A DNA stretch of 64,000 nucleotides from Alicycliphilus denitrificans_A (GTDB lineage: Bacteria > Pseudomonadota > Gammaproteobacteria > Burkholderiales > Burkholderiaceae_C). The notes under the pieces are model-generated. The model was not told the origin of the DNA and made no database searches. It saw only the letters and a list, made by a program, of their open reading frames with translations. Made by a program: the position numbers and the translations under genes. How positions within the stretch are numbered: position 1 is the stretch's first letter; each line of letters starts with the position of its first letter. The stretch spans positions 1,736,001 through 1,800,000 of the forward strand of contig NZ_CP126238.1 of the NCBI RefSeq assembly GCF_044792555.1. The letters are read 5' to 3'. Positions 28,503-36,742 of the stretch are shown here, piece by piece.

Positions 28503-29252
28503 TTAGATGACCTTGGCTTCGTTCCTGAGTTTGGCCACCAGCGTAGCCACGTCGGGCACCTTGATGCCGGCGCCGCGCTTCGGGGGCTCGGCCACCTTCA
28601 GGGTCTTCAGGCGCGGGGCCACGTCCACGCCCAGGTCCTCGGGCTTGACGGTCTCCAGCGGCTTCTTCTTGGCCTTCATGATGTTGGGCAGCGTGACGTA
28701 GCGCGGCTCGTTCAGGCGCAGGTCGGTGGTGATCACGGCCGGGGTGGTCAGCTGCAGGGTTTCCAGGCCGCCGTCGACTTCGCGCGTGACGTTGACCTTA
28801 TCGCCGGCCACTTCGACCTTGTTGGCGAAGGTGGCCTGGGGCAGGTCGGCCAGGGCGGCAAGCATCTGGCCGGTCTGGTTGGCGTCGTCGTCGATGGCCT
28901 GCTTGCCCAGGATGATGAGGCCGGGTTGCTCTTTGTCCACCAGGGCCTTGAGCAGCTTGGCCACGGCCAGGGGCTGCAGTTCTTCCGTCGTCTCCACCAG
29001 GATGCCGCGGTCGGCGCCGATGGCCATGGCGGTGCGCAGGGTTTCCTGGCATTGGGCCACGCCGCAGGAGACGGCGATGACCTCGGTGGCCACGCCCTTT
29101 TCCTTCAGGCGCACCGCCTCTTCGACGGCGATTTCGTCAAAGGGGTTCATGCTCATCTTCACGTTGGCGATGTCTACGCCCGTGCCGTCCGATTTCACGC
29201 GGACCTTCACGTTGTAGTCCACCACGCGTTTCACGGGGACGAGGATTTTCAT
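28503..29252 (-). CDS. etfB: electron transfer flavoprotein beta subunit
   Basis: 249 aa. N-terminus MKILVPVKRVVDYNVKVRV and the signature PFDEIAVEEAVRLKEKG; AMP-binding region IGADRGILVET and ILGKQAIDDDANQTGQMLA; C-terminal arm VATLVAKLRNEAKVI. It forms the heterodimer with EtfA. The ATG at 29252 begins the conserved fold and has AGAAAG upstream. It is divergent from the flavin oxidoreductase at 29397; the shared 144-bp region contains the steroid-cluster operator at 29318-29337. Confidence 0.96.
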   Translation of the reverse strand: MKILVPVKRVVDYNVKVRVKSDGTGVDIANVKMSMNPFDEIAVEEAVRLKEKGVATEVIAVSCGVAQCQETLRTAMAIGADRGILVETTEELQPLAVAKLLKALVDKEQPGLIILGKQAIDDDANQTGQMLAALADLPQATFANKVEVAGDKVNVTREVDGGLETLQLTTPAVITTDLRLNEPRYVTLPNIMKAKKKPLETVKPEDLGVDVAPRLKTLKVAEPPKRGAGIKVPDVATLVAKLRNEAKVI

Positions 29253-29317
29253 CTTCAGCTTTCTTTCGATAAAGGAGGCAAATTGGCGGTAACTGTGGCC
29301 CAAAGGACGGGAGGCGG

Positions 29318-29337
29318 ATGCGTCCAAATGGACGATG
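29318..29337 (+). promoter_or_regulatory. putative steroid-regulon operator, site 1
   Basis: ATGCGTCC-AAAT-GGACGATG. The core CGTCC/GGACG is a perfect inverted repeat. GGACGATG is the gene-proximal half for the flavin oxidoreductase and lies 19 bp before a -10-like CACAAT (29357-29362); the start codon is 59 bp downstream of the site. It also faces etfB on the other side. Confidence 0.7.
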
Positions 29338-29396
29338 TTGCGCCCAGGGGTTCACCCACAATCAGCGTAACTGTCACTCGAACCGAAGAACTTCAT

Positions 29397-31523
29397 ATGG
29401 CCAACCCCTACGCCCCCTTGCTCCAGCCCGGCCGCATTGGCACGCTGGAATTGCGCAACCGCATCGCCCTGGCGCCCATGGGCGAGAACTTCGGGGGCCT
29501 TGATGGTCACGCCACCGAGCGTACCCAGGCCTATTACGAGGCACGCGCGCGCGGCGGTGCAGGCCTGGTCATTCTGGGCACGACGGCAGTCTCCTGGCCC
29601 AGCGGTACCAGCGAGCCGCACCAGCTGGGTATCTCCAAGGATGAATTCATCCCCACCCTGGCTGCCGTGGTGCACCGTGTGCGCCAGCATGGCGCCAAGG
29701 TGGCCATCCAGATCAACCACAGCGGCAGGGTGGCCGCCAATGACCGTGCGCACGGGCGCGAGATGTGGGTGCCTTCGGTGCCGCCGGAGCTGCCGCCCAT
29801 TGCGGCGATGCGCACCATCACGCCCCAGGAAATCTCGACCTTCGTCGGCGTAGGCCCCCACCCTGACCGCTACCGCGTGATGGACGAGGCCGACATTGCA
29901 CAAATGATCGAGTGGTATGCCGCCGCCGCCGTGCGCGCGCAGCAGGCGGGCTTTGACGCCGTGGAGGTGCATTGCGCGCACAACTACATCATTGCCGGTT
30001 TTCTCTCGCCCTACTTCAATCAGCGCACTGACATGTATGGCGGCAGCTACGAGAACCGCTCGCGCCTGCTGCGCGAGGTGCTGACCGAGGTGCGCCGCCG
30101 CGTGGGCCCCGACTATCCCGTCTGGGTGCGCCTGGACGCGCAGGAGATGCACACCCCCGGCGGCATCGTGCTCGAAGAGGCGCTGCAGACGGCACGCCTG
30201 TGCGAGCAGCTGGGGGTGGATGCCATCAGTGTTTCGGCCTATGCGCGCCTGACCTGCGGCAGCGACTTCACCGACGCGCCCATTCCGCAGCGAAGTGGCG
30301 CTTACCTTGAATACGCCAATGCCTTCAAGCGCGTGGTGCGCCTGCCCATCATCGTCGCCGGGCGCGTGGAGCCCGAGGCGGGTGCTGAGGCAATAGCGGC
30401 TGGCGAGGCCGATTTCATCGCCATGGGGCGCAAGCTGTTGGCCGACCCCGAGTTGCCCAACAAGCTGCTGGCCAACCAGCCGCAGGGCATTCGCCCCTGC
30501 ATCTACTGCTACGCCTGCGTGAGCGAGATCTTTGTCAACCGGGGTATCAAATGCGCGGTGAACGCACAGGCTGGCCATGAGCATGAGGCGGCCATCATTC
30601 CGGTGCAAAAGCCCAGGCATCTGCTGGTGGTGGGCGGCGGGCCTGCGGGCATGGAGGCGGCGCGCGTGGCCATGCTGCGCGGTCATCGCGTGACGCTGGC
30701 CGAGCGCAGCGACCGCTTGGGTGGCACGCTGTTCTTTGCCGGCCTGGCCTACCCGGAAAACGGCCGCCTGCTCGATTACCTGGTACGCCAGATGCAGCAC
30801 CCGCGCATCGAAGTGCTGCTCAGCACCACGGTGGACGCAGCACTGCTGGCCCGCTTGCAACCCGACGAAATCCTGGTTGCCACGGGTGCCAGGCGTGCTG
30901 CGCCCGCCATCGAGGGTGCGCAGCAAAACCATGTCTGGAGCGGCGACGAGCTGCGCCGCCTGATGACCGGCGACGGCGCCGACGAGATCGCCCGCGCCAA
31001 GCTCGGCCTGGCCGAGCGTGCGCTATTCAAGGCCGGGGGCATGCTAGGCGTGACTGACAGTGCGGCTGCGCTGCAAAACCTGTCGAAACTCTGGATGCCC
31101 TTGGGCAAGCGAGTGGTGGTGATTGGCGGCGGCCTGGTGGGGCTGGAACTGGCGGAATTCCTGCTGGCACGCGGGCGCCAGGTTACGGTGCTCGAACCTG
31201 GCACGCACCCGGGATCGGAGCTGCCCATCGTGCGCCGCTGGCGCGTGGTCGAGGCGGTGCAGGCCCATGGCCAGCTGCATCTGCAGGCGCAGGTGCAGCG
31301 CATAGAACGCAGGCAGGTGCTGTGGCTGGACAGGAAAGGTCAGGAGCAGCGCAGCGAGGCCGATTCCGTGGTGCTGGCCCTGGGGGCCGAGCCCGATGCC
31401 GGCGTGGCCGAGCGGCTGCAGGCGCTGACCAGCGTGCCGGTGCAACGCCTGGGTGATAGTGCCGCGCTGGGTTACATCGAAGGGGCCATGCACACCGGAC
31501 ACCACGCCGGGCGCATGGTGTGA
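29397..31523 (+). CDS. NADH:flavin oxidoreductase, 2,4-dienoyl-CoA reductase/BaiH type
   Basis: 708 aa in three parts: an OYE-type TIM barrel (about 1-350) with APMGENFG, QINHSGR and EVHCAHNYIIAGFLSPYFNQR; a [4Fe-4S] cluster segment CIYCYAC...KC (about 365-385); and an FAD/NADH two-domain dehydrogenase half with VVGGGPAGMEAARVA (about 405) and VVIGGGLVGLELAEF (about 575). Relatives reduce 2,4-dienoyl-CoA or, as BaiH/BaiCD, unsaturated bile-acid rings. In this cluster a steroid or steroid-CoA double bond is the likely target. The ATG at 29397 (MANPYAPLLQ) is fixed by the fold. It is preceded by operator site 1, divergent from etfBA and convergent with the TeiR-like gene. Confidence 0.88.
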   Translation: MANPYAPLLQPGRIGTLELRNRIALAPMGENFGGLDGHATERTQAYYEARARGGAGLVILGTTAVSWPSGTSEPHQLGISKDEFIPTLAAVVHRVRQHGAKVAIQINHSGRVAANDRAHGREMWVPSVPPELPPIAAMRTITPQEISTFVGVGPHPDRYRVMDEADIAQMIEWYAAAAVRAQQAGFDAVEVHCAHNYIIAGFLSPYFNQRTDMYGGSYENRSRLLREVLTEVRRRVGPDYPVWVRLDAQEMHTPGGIVLEEALQTARLCEQLGVDAISVSAYARLTCGSDFTDAPIPQRSGAYLEYANAFKRVVRLPIIVAGRVEPEAGAEAIAAGEADFIAMGRKLLADPELPNKLLANQPQGIRPCIYCYACVSEIFVNRGIKCAVNAQAGHEHEAAIIPVQKPRHLLVVGGGPAGMEAARVAMLRGHRVTLAERSDRLGGTLFFAGLAYPENGRLLDYLVRQMQHPRIEVLLSTTVDAALLARLQPDEILVATGARRAAPAIEGAQQNHVWSGDELRRLMTGDGADEIARAKLGLAERALFKAGGMLGVTDSAAALQNLSKLWMPLGKRVVVIGGGLVGLELAEFLLARGRQVTVLEPGTHPGSELPIVRRWRVVEAVQAHGQLHLQAQVQRIERRQVLWLDRKGQEQRSEADSVVLALGAEPDAGVAERLQALTSVPVQRLGDSAALGYIEGAMHTGHHAGRMV

Positions 31524-31531
31524 GCTGCCTG

Positions 31532-31550
31532 CCCGGGGGGCTACCCCGGG
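31532..31550. terminator. bidirectional hairpin between convergent genes
   Basis: Perfect 7-bp stem CCCGGGG/CCCCGGG in the 30-bp gap between the flavin oxidoreductase (+) and the TeiR-like gene (-). No T-run follows, so termination is only suggested. Confidence 0.45.
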
Positions 31551-31553
31551 ATG

Positions 31554-32717
31554 TCATTCCTTGGTGCCCAGCCAGGCCACGCTGTTGAGGAAGATGCGCA
31601 CCAGCTCCATCTGGCGGCGCACCCCGGTCTTGGAAAAAATGGAGCGCAAGTGCGCGCGTGCCGTGTTGCGACGGATGTTCAAGGCCTCGGCCGCTTCTTC
31701 GAGCGACATGCCGTTGGCCAGCTGTATGGCCAGCATGGTCTCGGCCGGCGTGAGCTGGAACAGCTGCTGCGCCAGCTTCACTGGCGGCTGGGTCTTGCTT
31801 TCGGAGTCGCGCACAAAAACGGCCACCGCCGGGCGCTGCTTGCCCTCGGTCCACTGGTCGGGCGAGATGCTTTGCACCACCACGCCCCAGGCCAGTTGGC
31901 CCGAGGGGCGGCTGATGGACAAGGCCTCGGTCAATGCTATTTTTGTGCCTGCGTTGTGGCTCAGGGCATCCTTCACCATGCGCTGCAGCTTGCGGTTGTC
32001 GTTGGCGTAGGTGGCTTCGAGCTGGTGGCCCGCCACGCGCAGGCCGTCCTGCATGTCCAGGATGGACTTGGCCGCCGGATTGCACTCGATGACGTTGCAA
32101 TCCTTGTCCAGCACCACCACGCCCACGAGCAGCTGCGCCATCGCCCGGCTGTACAGCGAAAGCACCTTGCGGTCCTGGTGGATCGACTGGTGCAGGTTGA
32201 GTGCGCGCTTGATGTGCGGTATCAGGCGCCGCCCCAGATCCTTGTCGGCTGCCGAGAAGGGCGGAGCCTGCTCGCCCCGGGTGACGCGAAAGCCATAGAC
32301 CTCTCCTTCGCGGGTGCCTATGTCTGCTGCCATGACGTGGTAGACATCGTGCGGAGCACACCAGTCGCGGTAGTAGGCGGAGGCGCGCCACTCGGCATCG
32401 GAAATCACATCAGCGTTGGTCACCAGGCGGTCGGGCTGCACGCCGGTGAAGGGGCTCACGCTCAGGTTGGGCGTGTTGAGCTCCAGCGCACGCCGTCCCT
32501 CGCTCACCGAGACGATCAGCCCCGTGTCCTCGGCCGTCACGGTGCGCACGATCAACGAGACATAGTTGCCCTGCAGTTCATGCCGAATGGACTCCAGGCA
32601 GCCCTCCCAGCCATCAGGATTGAGGGCTGCCTCGTAGAGCTTGTCCAGAATCTGGCTGAACCTGTCCAGGGTGATGGAACTGCTCGCAGTGCCGGTGGAC
32701 GGTGGAAGGTCGGGCAT
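31554..32717 (-). CDS. teiR: LuxR-family steroid regulator, TeiR/TesR type
   Basis: 387 aa, close to the 391 aa of Comamonas testosteroni TeiR. The C-terminus (about 320-385) is a LuxR helix-turn-helix: LTPAETMLAIQLANGMSLEEAAEAL, RNTARAHLRSIFSKTGVRRQMELVR (quoted in parts). The long N-terminus includes a PAS-like part (VVVLDKDCNVIECNPAAKSI). There is no acyl-homoserine-lactone-type domain. TeiR/TesR activates steroid degradation genes. It is the last gene of ipdF-maoC-thiolase-teiR, so operator site 2 would place it under its own control. The start at 32717 (MPDLPPSTG) is chosen by family length. Confidence 0.85.
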   Translation of the reverse strand: MPDLPPSTGTASSSITLDRFSQILDKLYEAALNPDGWEGCLESIRHELQGNYVSLIVRTVTAEDTGLIVSVSEGRRALELNTPNLSVSPFTGVQPDRLVTNADVISDAEWRASAYYRDWCAPHDVYHVMAADIGTREGEVYGFRVTRGEQAPPFSAADKDLGRRLIPHIKRALNLHQSIHQDRKVLSLYSRAMAQLLVGVVVLDKDCNVIECNPAAKSILDMQDGLRVAGHQLEATYANDNRKLQRMVKDALSHNAGTKIALTEALSISRPSGQLAWGVVVQSISPDQWTEGKQRPAVAVFVRDSESKTQPPVKLAQQLFQLTPAETMLAIQLANGMSLEEAAEALNIRRNTARAHLRSIFSKTGVRRQMELVRIFLNSVAWLGTKE

Positions 32718-32796
32718 GGGCGGATGGTGGCAAGCGATAGGGAGGCGCAAGTCTAACGGGTGGTCAACACTCGCACCGCGAGGCAGGAATGATGGT

Positions 32797-34011
32797 TTAC
32801 ACCAGTTCAAATAGCCCTGCGGCCCCCATGCCTCCGCCAATGCACATGCTGACTACGGCGTAGCGCACACCACGGCGGCGGCCCTCCAGCAGCGCATGGC
32901 CCACCAGGCGCGCACCCGACATGCCGAAGGGGTGGCCAATCGAGATCGCGCCGCCGTTGACGTTCAGGCGGTCATCGGGAATGCCCAGTGTGTCGCGGCT
33001 GTACAGCACCTGGCAGGCAAAGGCCTCGTTGATCTCCCACAGGCCGATGTCGCCCACGGTCAGGCCGTGGCGTGCCAGCAGCTTGGGGATGGCGAATACC
33101 GGGCCAATGCCCATTTCGTCGGCGCCGCAGCCCGCCACGGCCAGGCCCCGGTAGGTGCCCAGCGGGGTCAGGCCCCGGCTCTCGGCCTCGGCGCGGCTCA
33201 TGAGCACGCTGGCGCTGGCGCCGTCGGAGAGCTGCGAGGCATTGCCCGCGGTGATGAACTCGCCCTGGGCCACCCACTGGCCGTTCTTCCACACGGGCTT
33301 GAGCGCGGCCAGGCTCTCCAGCGTGGTGCTGGCGCGGTTGCCCTCGTCCTGGGCCAGCGTGACCTCCTCGCGGCCGGTTTCGTTGCCTTCCTTGTCGAAC
33401 AGCAGCTTGGCTGTAGCGAGGGGCACGATCTCGTCGGCAAACAGCCCGGCGGCCTGCGCGGCGGCCACGCGCTGCTGGCTTTGCAGCGAGTATTCGTCCT
33501 GTGCGGCGCGCGAGACGTTGTAGCGCCGGCTCACGATCTCGGCCGTCTCAATCATCTGGATATAGGCCGTGGGCATGGCGGCGAGTACCGCCTTGGACTG
33601 CGCGCGGTAGCCGTTCTTGTGCTTGTTCTGCACCAGCGAGATGGACTCCAGGCCACCGGCCACGGCAATGTTCATCTCACCCGTCATGATGCCCTTGGCG
33701 GCCGTGGCAATGCTCACCAGGCCCGAGGCGCACATGCGGTCTATGGCCATGCCGCCCACGCTCTCGGGCAGGCCCGCCGTGTAGGTGCACAGGCGCCCCA
33801 GGTTGTAGCCCTGTGAGCCCTGCTGCGCGGCAATGCCCAGGATGACGTCGTCCACGTCCTTGCCATCCACGCCCGCCTTGGCCAGCGCCGCGCGGATGAC
33901 ATGGCCGCCCAGTACGGGGGCCTCGGTGTCGTTGAACGCGCCGCGGTAGGCCTTGCCAATGGGCGTGCGGGCGGTGGAGACGATGACGGCATCCTGCGGG
34001 TTCTTGCTCAT
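32797..34011 (-). CDS. thiolase (acetyl-CoA acyltransferase) of the steroid cluster
   Basis: 404 aa. Thiolase landmarks are the nucleophile Cys of AIDRMCASGLVSIA (about 97), His of NGGAISIGHPFGMSG (about 358) and Cys of SMCIGGGMGAAG (about 390). FadA-type sequence features such as NKHKNGYRAQSKAV suggest a bulky acyl group. It would cleave a 3-ketoacyl-CoA, for example in side-chain or ring-derived chain shortening. It starts 21 bp downstream of the MaoC gene stop and precedes teiR. It is distinct from the FadA6-like thiolase at 40566. Confidence 0.9.
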   Translation of the reverse strand: MSKNPQDAVIVSTARTPIGKAYRGAFNDTEAPVLGGHVIRAALAKAGVDGKDVDDVILGIAAQQGSQGYNLGRLCTYTAGLPESVGGMAIDRMCASGLVSIATAAKGIMTGEMNIAVAGGLESISLVQNKHKNGYRAQSKAVLAAMPTAYIQMIETAEIVSRRYNVSRAAQDEYSLQSQQRVAAAQAAGLFADEIVPLATAKLLFDKEGNETGREEVTLAQDEGNRASTTLESLAALKPVWKNGQWVAQGEFITAGNASQLSDGASASVLMSRAEAESRGLTPLGTYRGLAVAGCGADEMGIGPVFAIPKLLARHGLTVGDIGLWEINEAFACQVLYSRDTLGIPDDRLNVNGGAISIGHPFGMSGARLVGHALLEGRRRGVRYAVVSMCIGGGMGAAGLFELV

Positions 34012-34032
34012 GGGGTATTCCTTCCAAAACCT

Positions 34033-34491
34033 TCAAAAAAACAGGCGGCTGATGGTGTCCACCACGCAGCCGGGCTTGTCCGATCCTTCGATCTGCACGG
34101 TGATGCGCACCGTCGCCTGCACGCCGCCGCCCTTTACGGGCTCGGCAGCCACCACGGCGCCGTGGCCACGCACGCGCGCGCCCACAGGCACTGGCGCCGG
34201 AAAGCGCACCTTGTCGCAGCCGTAGTTCACGCCCATCTTCAGCCCCTGGTACTGCACCAGCTGGGGCAGGAATAGGTTGGCTAGCGACAGGGTGAGGTAG
34301 CCGTGGGCAATCGTGGTGCCAAAGGGTCCGCCCTGGGCGCGCACGGGATCGACGTGGATCCACTGGTGGTCGCCCGTGGCGTCGGCAAAGGTGTCGATGC
34401 GCTCCTGCGTGATGGCCAGCCACCCGGTCGTGCCCAGGTCCTGGCCCACGGCCTGCAGCACGGCGGCGGCGGAGTTGAAAACCTGCGCCAT
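34033..34491 (-). CDS. MaoC-like (R)-specific enoyl-CoA hydratase
   Basis: 152 aa single hotdog domain. The hydratase-2 motif is seen as FADATGDHQWIHVDPVRAQGGPFGTTIAHGYLTLSL (quoted by parts: ATGDHQWIHVD and AHGYLTLSL) with the catalytic Asp and His. It hydrates a trans-enoyl-CoA to the (R)-3-hydroxyacyl-CoA. It begins 2 bp after the ipdF stop and is followed by the thiolase, a sensible beta-oxidation order. The steroid intermediate it acts on is not known. Confidence 0.88.
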   Translation of the reverse strand: MAQVFNSAAAVLQAVGQDLGTTGWLAITQERIDTFADATGDHQWIHVDPVRAQGGPFGTTIAHGYLTLSLANLFLPQLVQYQGLKMGVNYGCDKVRFPAPVPVGARVRGHGAVVAAEPVKGGGVQATVRITVQIEGSDKPGCVVDTISRLFF

Positions 34492-34493
34492 CG

Positions 34494-35279
34494 TCACGCC
34501 CTCTGGGAGCTGACGGAGACCACCTCGCCCGTCATGTACGAGGTGTAGTCGCTGGCCAGCATGAGCATGACGTTGGCCACCTCCCAGGGCTCGGCGCCCC
34601 GGCCAAAGGCCTCCTTGGCCGACAGCTCGTTGAGCAGCTCTTCGGAGGCGGACTTTTTCAGGAAGGCATGGATGGCGATGGACGGCGCCACGGCGTTGAT
34701 GCGCACGCCGAACTCGGCCGCCTCCATGGCCGCGCAGCGCGTCAGAGCCATCACGCCGGCCTTGGCTGCGGCGTAGTGCGCTTGCTCCACCTGGGCGCGC
34801 CAGCCCAAAACCGAGGCGTTGTTGACGATCACGCCCTTGCCGCGCGGCTGCATCACCTGCAGTGCGGCGCGCGTCATGCGGAAGGTGCCGGTCAGCGTCA
34901 CGTCGATGACCTTGTGCCACTCGTCATCGGGCATCTCCACCAGGCGGCGGCTGGTGCCCAGGCCGGCGTTGTTGATGAGTACGTCGATGCCGCCCGTGCG
35001 CTGCTCGGCGAAGGCGATCAGCGCGTCCACCTGATCCTGCTGGCTCACGTCGCACAGCAGGCCGTGGATGTCCTGCAGGCCGGTTTTCTCGCGCAGCGCG
35101 GCCACGGCCTCGCTCAGGCGGCGCTCGTGCACGTCGGAGATGACGAGGCTGCGGCAGGCTTCCTCGGCCGCGCGCTGGGCTACGGAAAAACCAATGCCCG
35201 CGCCTGCCGCGGCGGTGACCAGCACGGATTTGCCACGCAGCAGGCCGTGGGCGGGAACGTAATCGGGGGAGGCTTTCAT
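34494..35279 (-). CDS. ipdF: SDR similar to IpdF (HIP-CoA pathway dehydrogenase)
   Basis: 261 aa SDR. The nucleotide loop is VTAAAGAGIGFSVAQ (about 21-35), NNAGLG (about 103), active site NASVLGWRAQ with Ser, and HYAAAKAG (Tyr-x3-Lys, about 168). The segments VLGWRAQVEQAHYAAAKAGV, INAVAPSIAIHAFLKKSASEELL and EAFGRGAEPWEVA (quoted by parts) agree closely with what I recall of mycobacterial IpdF, which oxidises the 5-hydroxyl of a HIP-CoA derivative. It is the first gene behind operator site 2 (58 bp). Confidence 0.8.
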   Translation of the reverse strand: MKASPDYVPAHGLLRGKSVLVTAAAGAGIGFSVAQRAAEEACRSLVISDVHERRLSEAVAALREKTGLQDIHGLLCDVSQQDQVDALIAFAEQRTGGIDVLINNAGLGTSRRLVEMPDDEWHKVIDVTLTGTFRMTRAALQVMQPRGKGVIVNNASVLGWRAQVEQAHYAAAKAGVMALTRCAAMEAAEFGVRINAVAPSIAIHAFLKKSASEELLNELSAKEAFGRGAEPWEVANVMLMLASDYTSYMTGEVVSVSSQRA

Positions 35280-35336
35280 GGGCAGTTATCCAGTCGATGG
35301 TTCTGCCCGCATGTTGCAGGCTGGCGGCGGCAGCTG

Positions 35337-35356
35337 CATCGTCCGGTAGGACGATG
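35337..35356 (-). promoter_or_regulatory. putative steroid-regulon operator, site 2
   Basis: Perfect 8-bp inverted repeat CATCGTCC-N4-GGACGATG, the best copy in the window. It is 57 bp upstream of the ipdF ATG, with a weak -10-like CAACAT 20 bp further on (35316-35311). Confidence 0.75.
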
Positions 35357-35367
35357 GGGCAGGGCGG

Positions 35368-36540
35368 TCAGCGTGGCATGCCCAGCGCGCGCTCGGCCAT
35401 CAGGTTGAGCTGGATTTCGTTGCTGCCGGCGTAGATGGTGTCGGCGCGGCTGCCAAGCCACAGCTGGCGCAGGCCGTCGTGCAGCGCGTCGCTGTCGTCC
35501 ATGTCGGCGGCGGGGCCGAGCACGTCTATGGCCAGCTCGCCCAGGCCGCGCCGCCAATTCGACCACGCGTACTTGGAGACGCTGGCGGCGCGCGGATCGG
35601 CCTGCGCGCCGCTGGTGCGCAGCGCGTGGCTGCGCAGGGTATCGAGCCCCAGTGCCGCCTGTGCGATGCGCTGACGCAGGAGCGGGTCGCGCGCCGCGCC
35701 ATTGGCCTTCGCTGCGGTGATTACGTCCTGCAGCTCGGAGCGGAAATGCGCCTGCTGGCCCAGGGTGGACGCGCCGCGCTCGCAGCCTAGCAGGTACATC
35801 GCCACCTGCCAGCCCTGGCCGGGCACGCCCAGGTGCAGGCCGGCCTCGGTGCGTGCGTCGTCGAAGAACACCTCGTTGAACTCGCTGCCGCCGGTGATCT
35901 GGCGGATGGGGCGGATTTCCACCCCCGGCTGGTCCAGCGGCACCAGCAAAAACACCAGGCCCTTGTGGCGCGGCTGGCCGCTTTGGCGCTCTTCGCAGCG
36001 TGCCAGCACGAAGATCCAGTTCGCCTCATGCGCCCAGGAGGTCCAGACCTTTTGCCCGTCGATCACCCACTCGCCCGTGGCCGCGTCCTGGCGTGCGCGC
36101 GTGCGCACTCCTGCCAGGTCCGAGCCCGCACCGGGTTCGGAGTAGCCCTGCGCCCAGTAGTCCGTGCCTGCCAGCACGCCGGGCAGGAAGCGCTGTTGCT
36201 GCTCTGGCGTGCCCCAGGCCATCAGCGTGGGGGCGAGCAGGGTCTCGCCAATGTGGCCAATGCGCCCGGGGCCGCCACAGCGCACGTATTCCTCGTGGAA
36301 GATGATTTGCTGTGCCAGCGGCAGGTTGCGCCCGCCGTATTCGCCGGGCCAGCCCAGACCGGTCCAGCCGCCGCGGGCCAGTTCCTGCTCCCAGCGTTTG
36401 GCCAGTTGCGCGTCGTAGCCGGGCGCACCCAGGCCGGCGGCGCCGCGCAGCGGGGCAAATGCGCCGCACAGGTGGTCGTCCATCCAGGCGCGCACTTCGG
36501 CGCGGAAGGCTTGCTCTTCGGTGGCCTCAATCAGGTTCAT
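35368..36540 (-). CDS. acyl-CoA dehydrogenase (steroid cluster pair 1, large subunit type)
   Basis: 390 aa. ACAD landmarks are GLGWPGEYGGRNLPLAQQ, the flavin motif WAQGYSEPGAGSDLAGV and INGQKVWT-like DGQKVWTSWA. The C-terminal motif reads TIYAGSNEIQLNLMAE: the Glu that serves as catalytic base in YEGT-type enzymes is Ala here. Such chains work in heteromeric alpha2beta2 ACADs (as FadE31/32/33 or ScdC1C2-type), where the partner supplies the missing part. It lies 202 bp downstream of its likely partner at 36743. AAGGAGG at seven bases makes the ATG at 36540 certain. Confidence 0.88.
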   Translation of the reverse strand: MNLIEATEEQAFRAEVRAWMDDHLCGAFAPLRGAAGLGAPGYDAQLAKRWEQELARGGWTGLGWPGEYGGRNLPLAQQIIFHEEYVRCGGPGRIGHIGETLLAPTLMAWGTPEQQQRFLPGVLAGTDYWAQGYSEPGAGSDLAGVRTRARQDAATGEWVIDGQKVWTSWAHEANWIFVLARCEERQSGQPRHKGLVFLLVPLDQPGVEIRPIRQITGGSEFNEVFFDDARTEAGLHLGVPGQGWQVAMYLLGCERGASTLGQQAHFRSELQDVITAAKANGAARDPLLRQRIAQAALGLDTLRSHALRTSGAQADPRAASVSKYAWSNWRRGLGELAIDVLGPAADMDDSDALHDGLRQLWLGSRADTIYAGSNEIQLNLMAERALGMPR

Positions 36541-36572
36541 GGCTTGACCTCCTTGCCAGGAAAAATTGGTAT

Positions 36573-36637
36573 CTTTTTGATAGCATTTGACGCTTTGCAA
36601 ATAATGGTTTCATGCCAATTTGGCTTGAATTTTTGCC
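36573..36637. repeat. short dispersed repeat (family 1, copy G)
   Basis: The gap between two acyl-CoA dehydrogenase genes contains TTTTTGATAGCATTTGACGC, then TTTGCAAATAATGGTTTCAT and GCCAATTTGGC. It keeps the family start but has a diverged second half. Confidence 0.5.
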
Positions 36638-36742
36638 ATGAGTGCAGTGGGGTGGTGACAGCCATCCCCCCCGTTTTTGACTCATTCTTAAGGGTAGGAT
36701 TGGCAGATAACGCTTGTGCATAAAGCGTTAGAAGCTATCAAT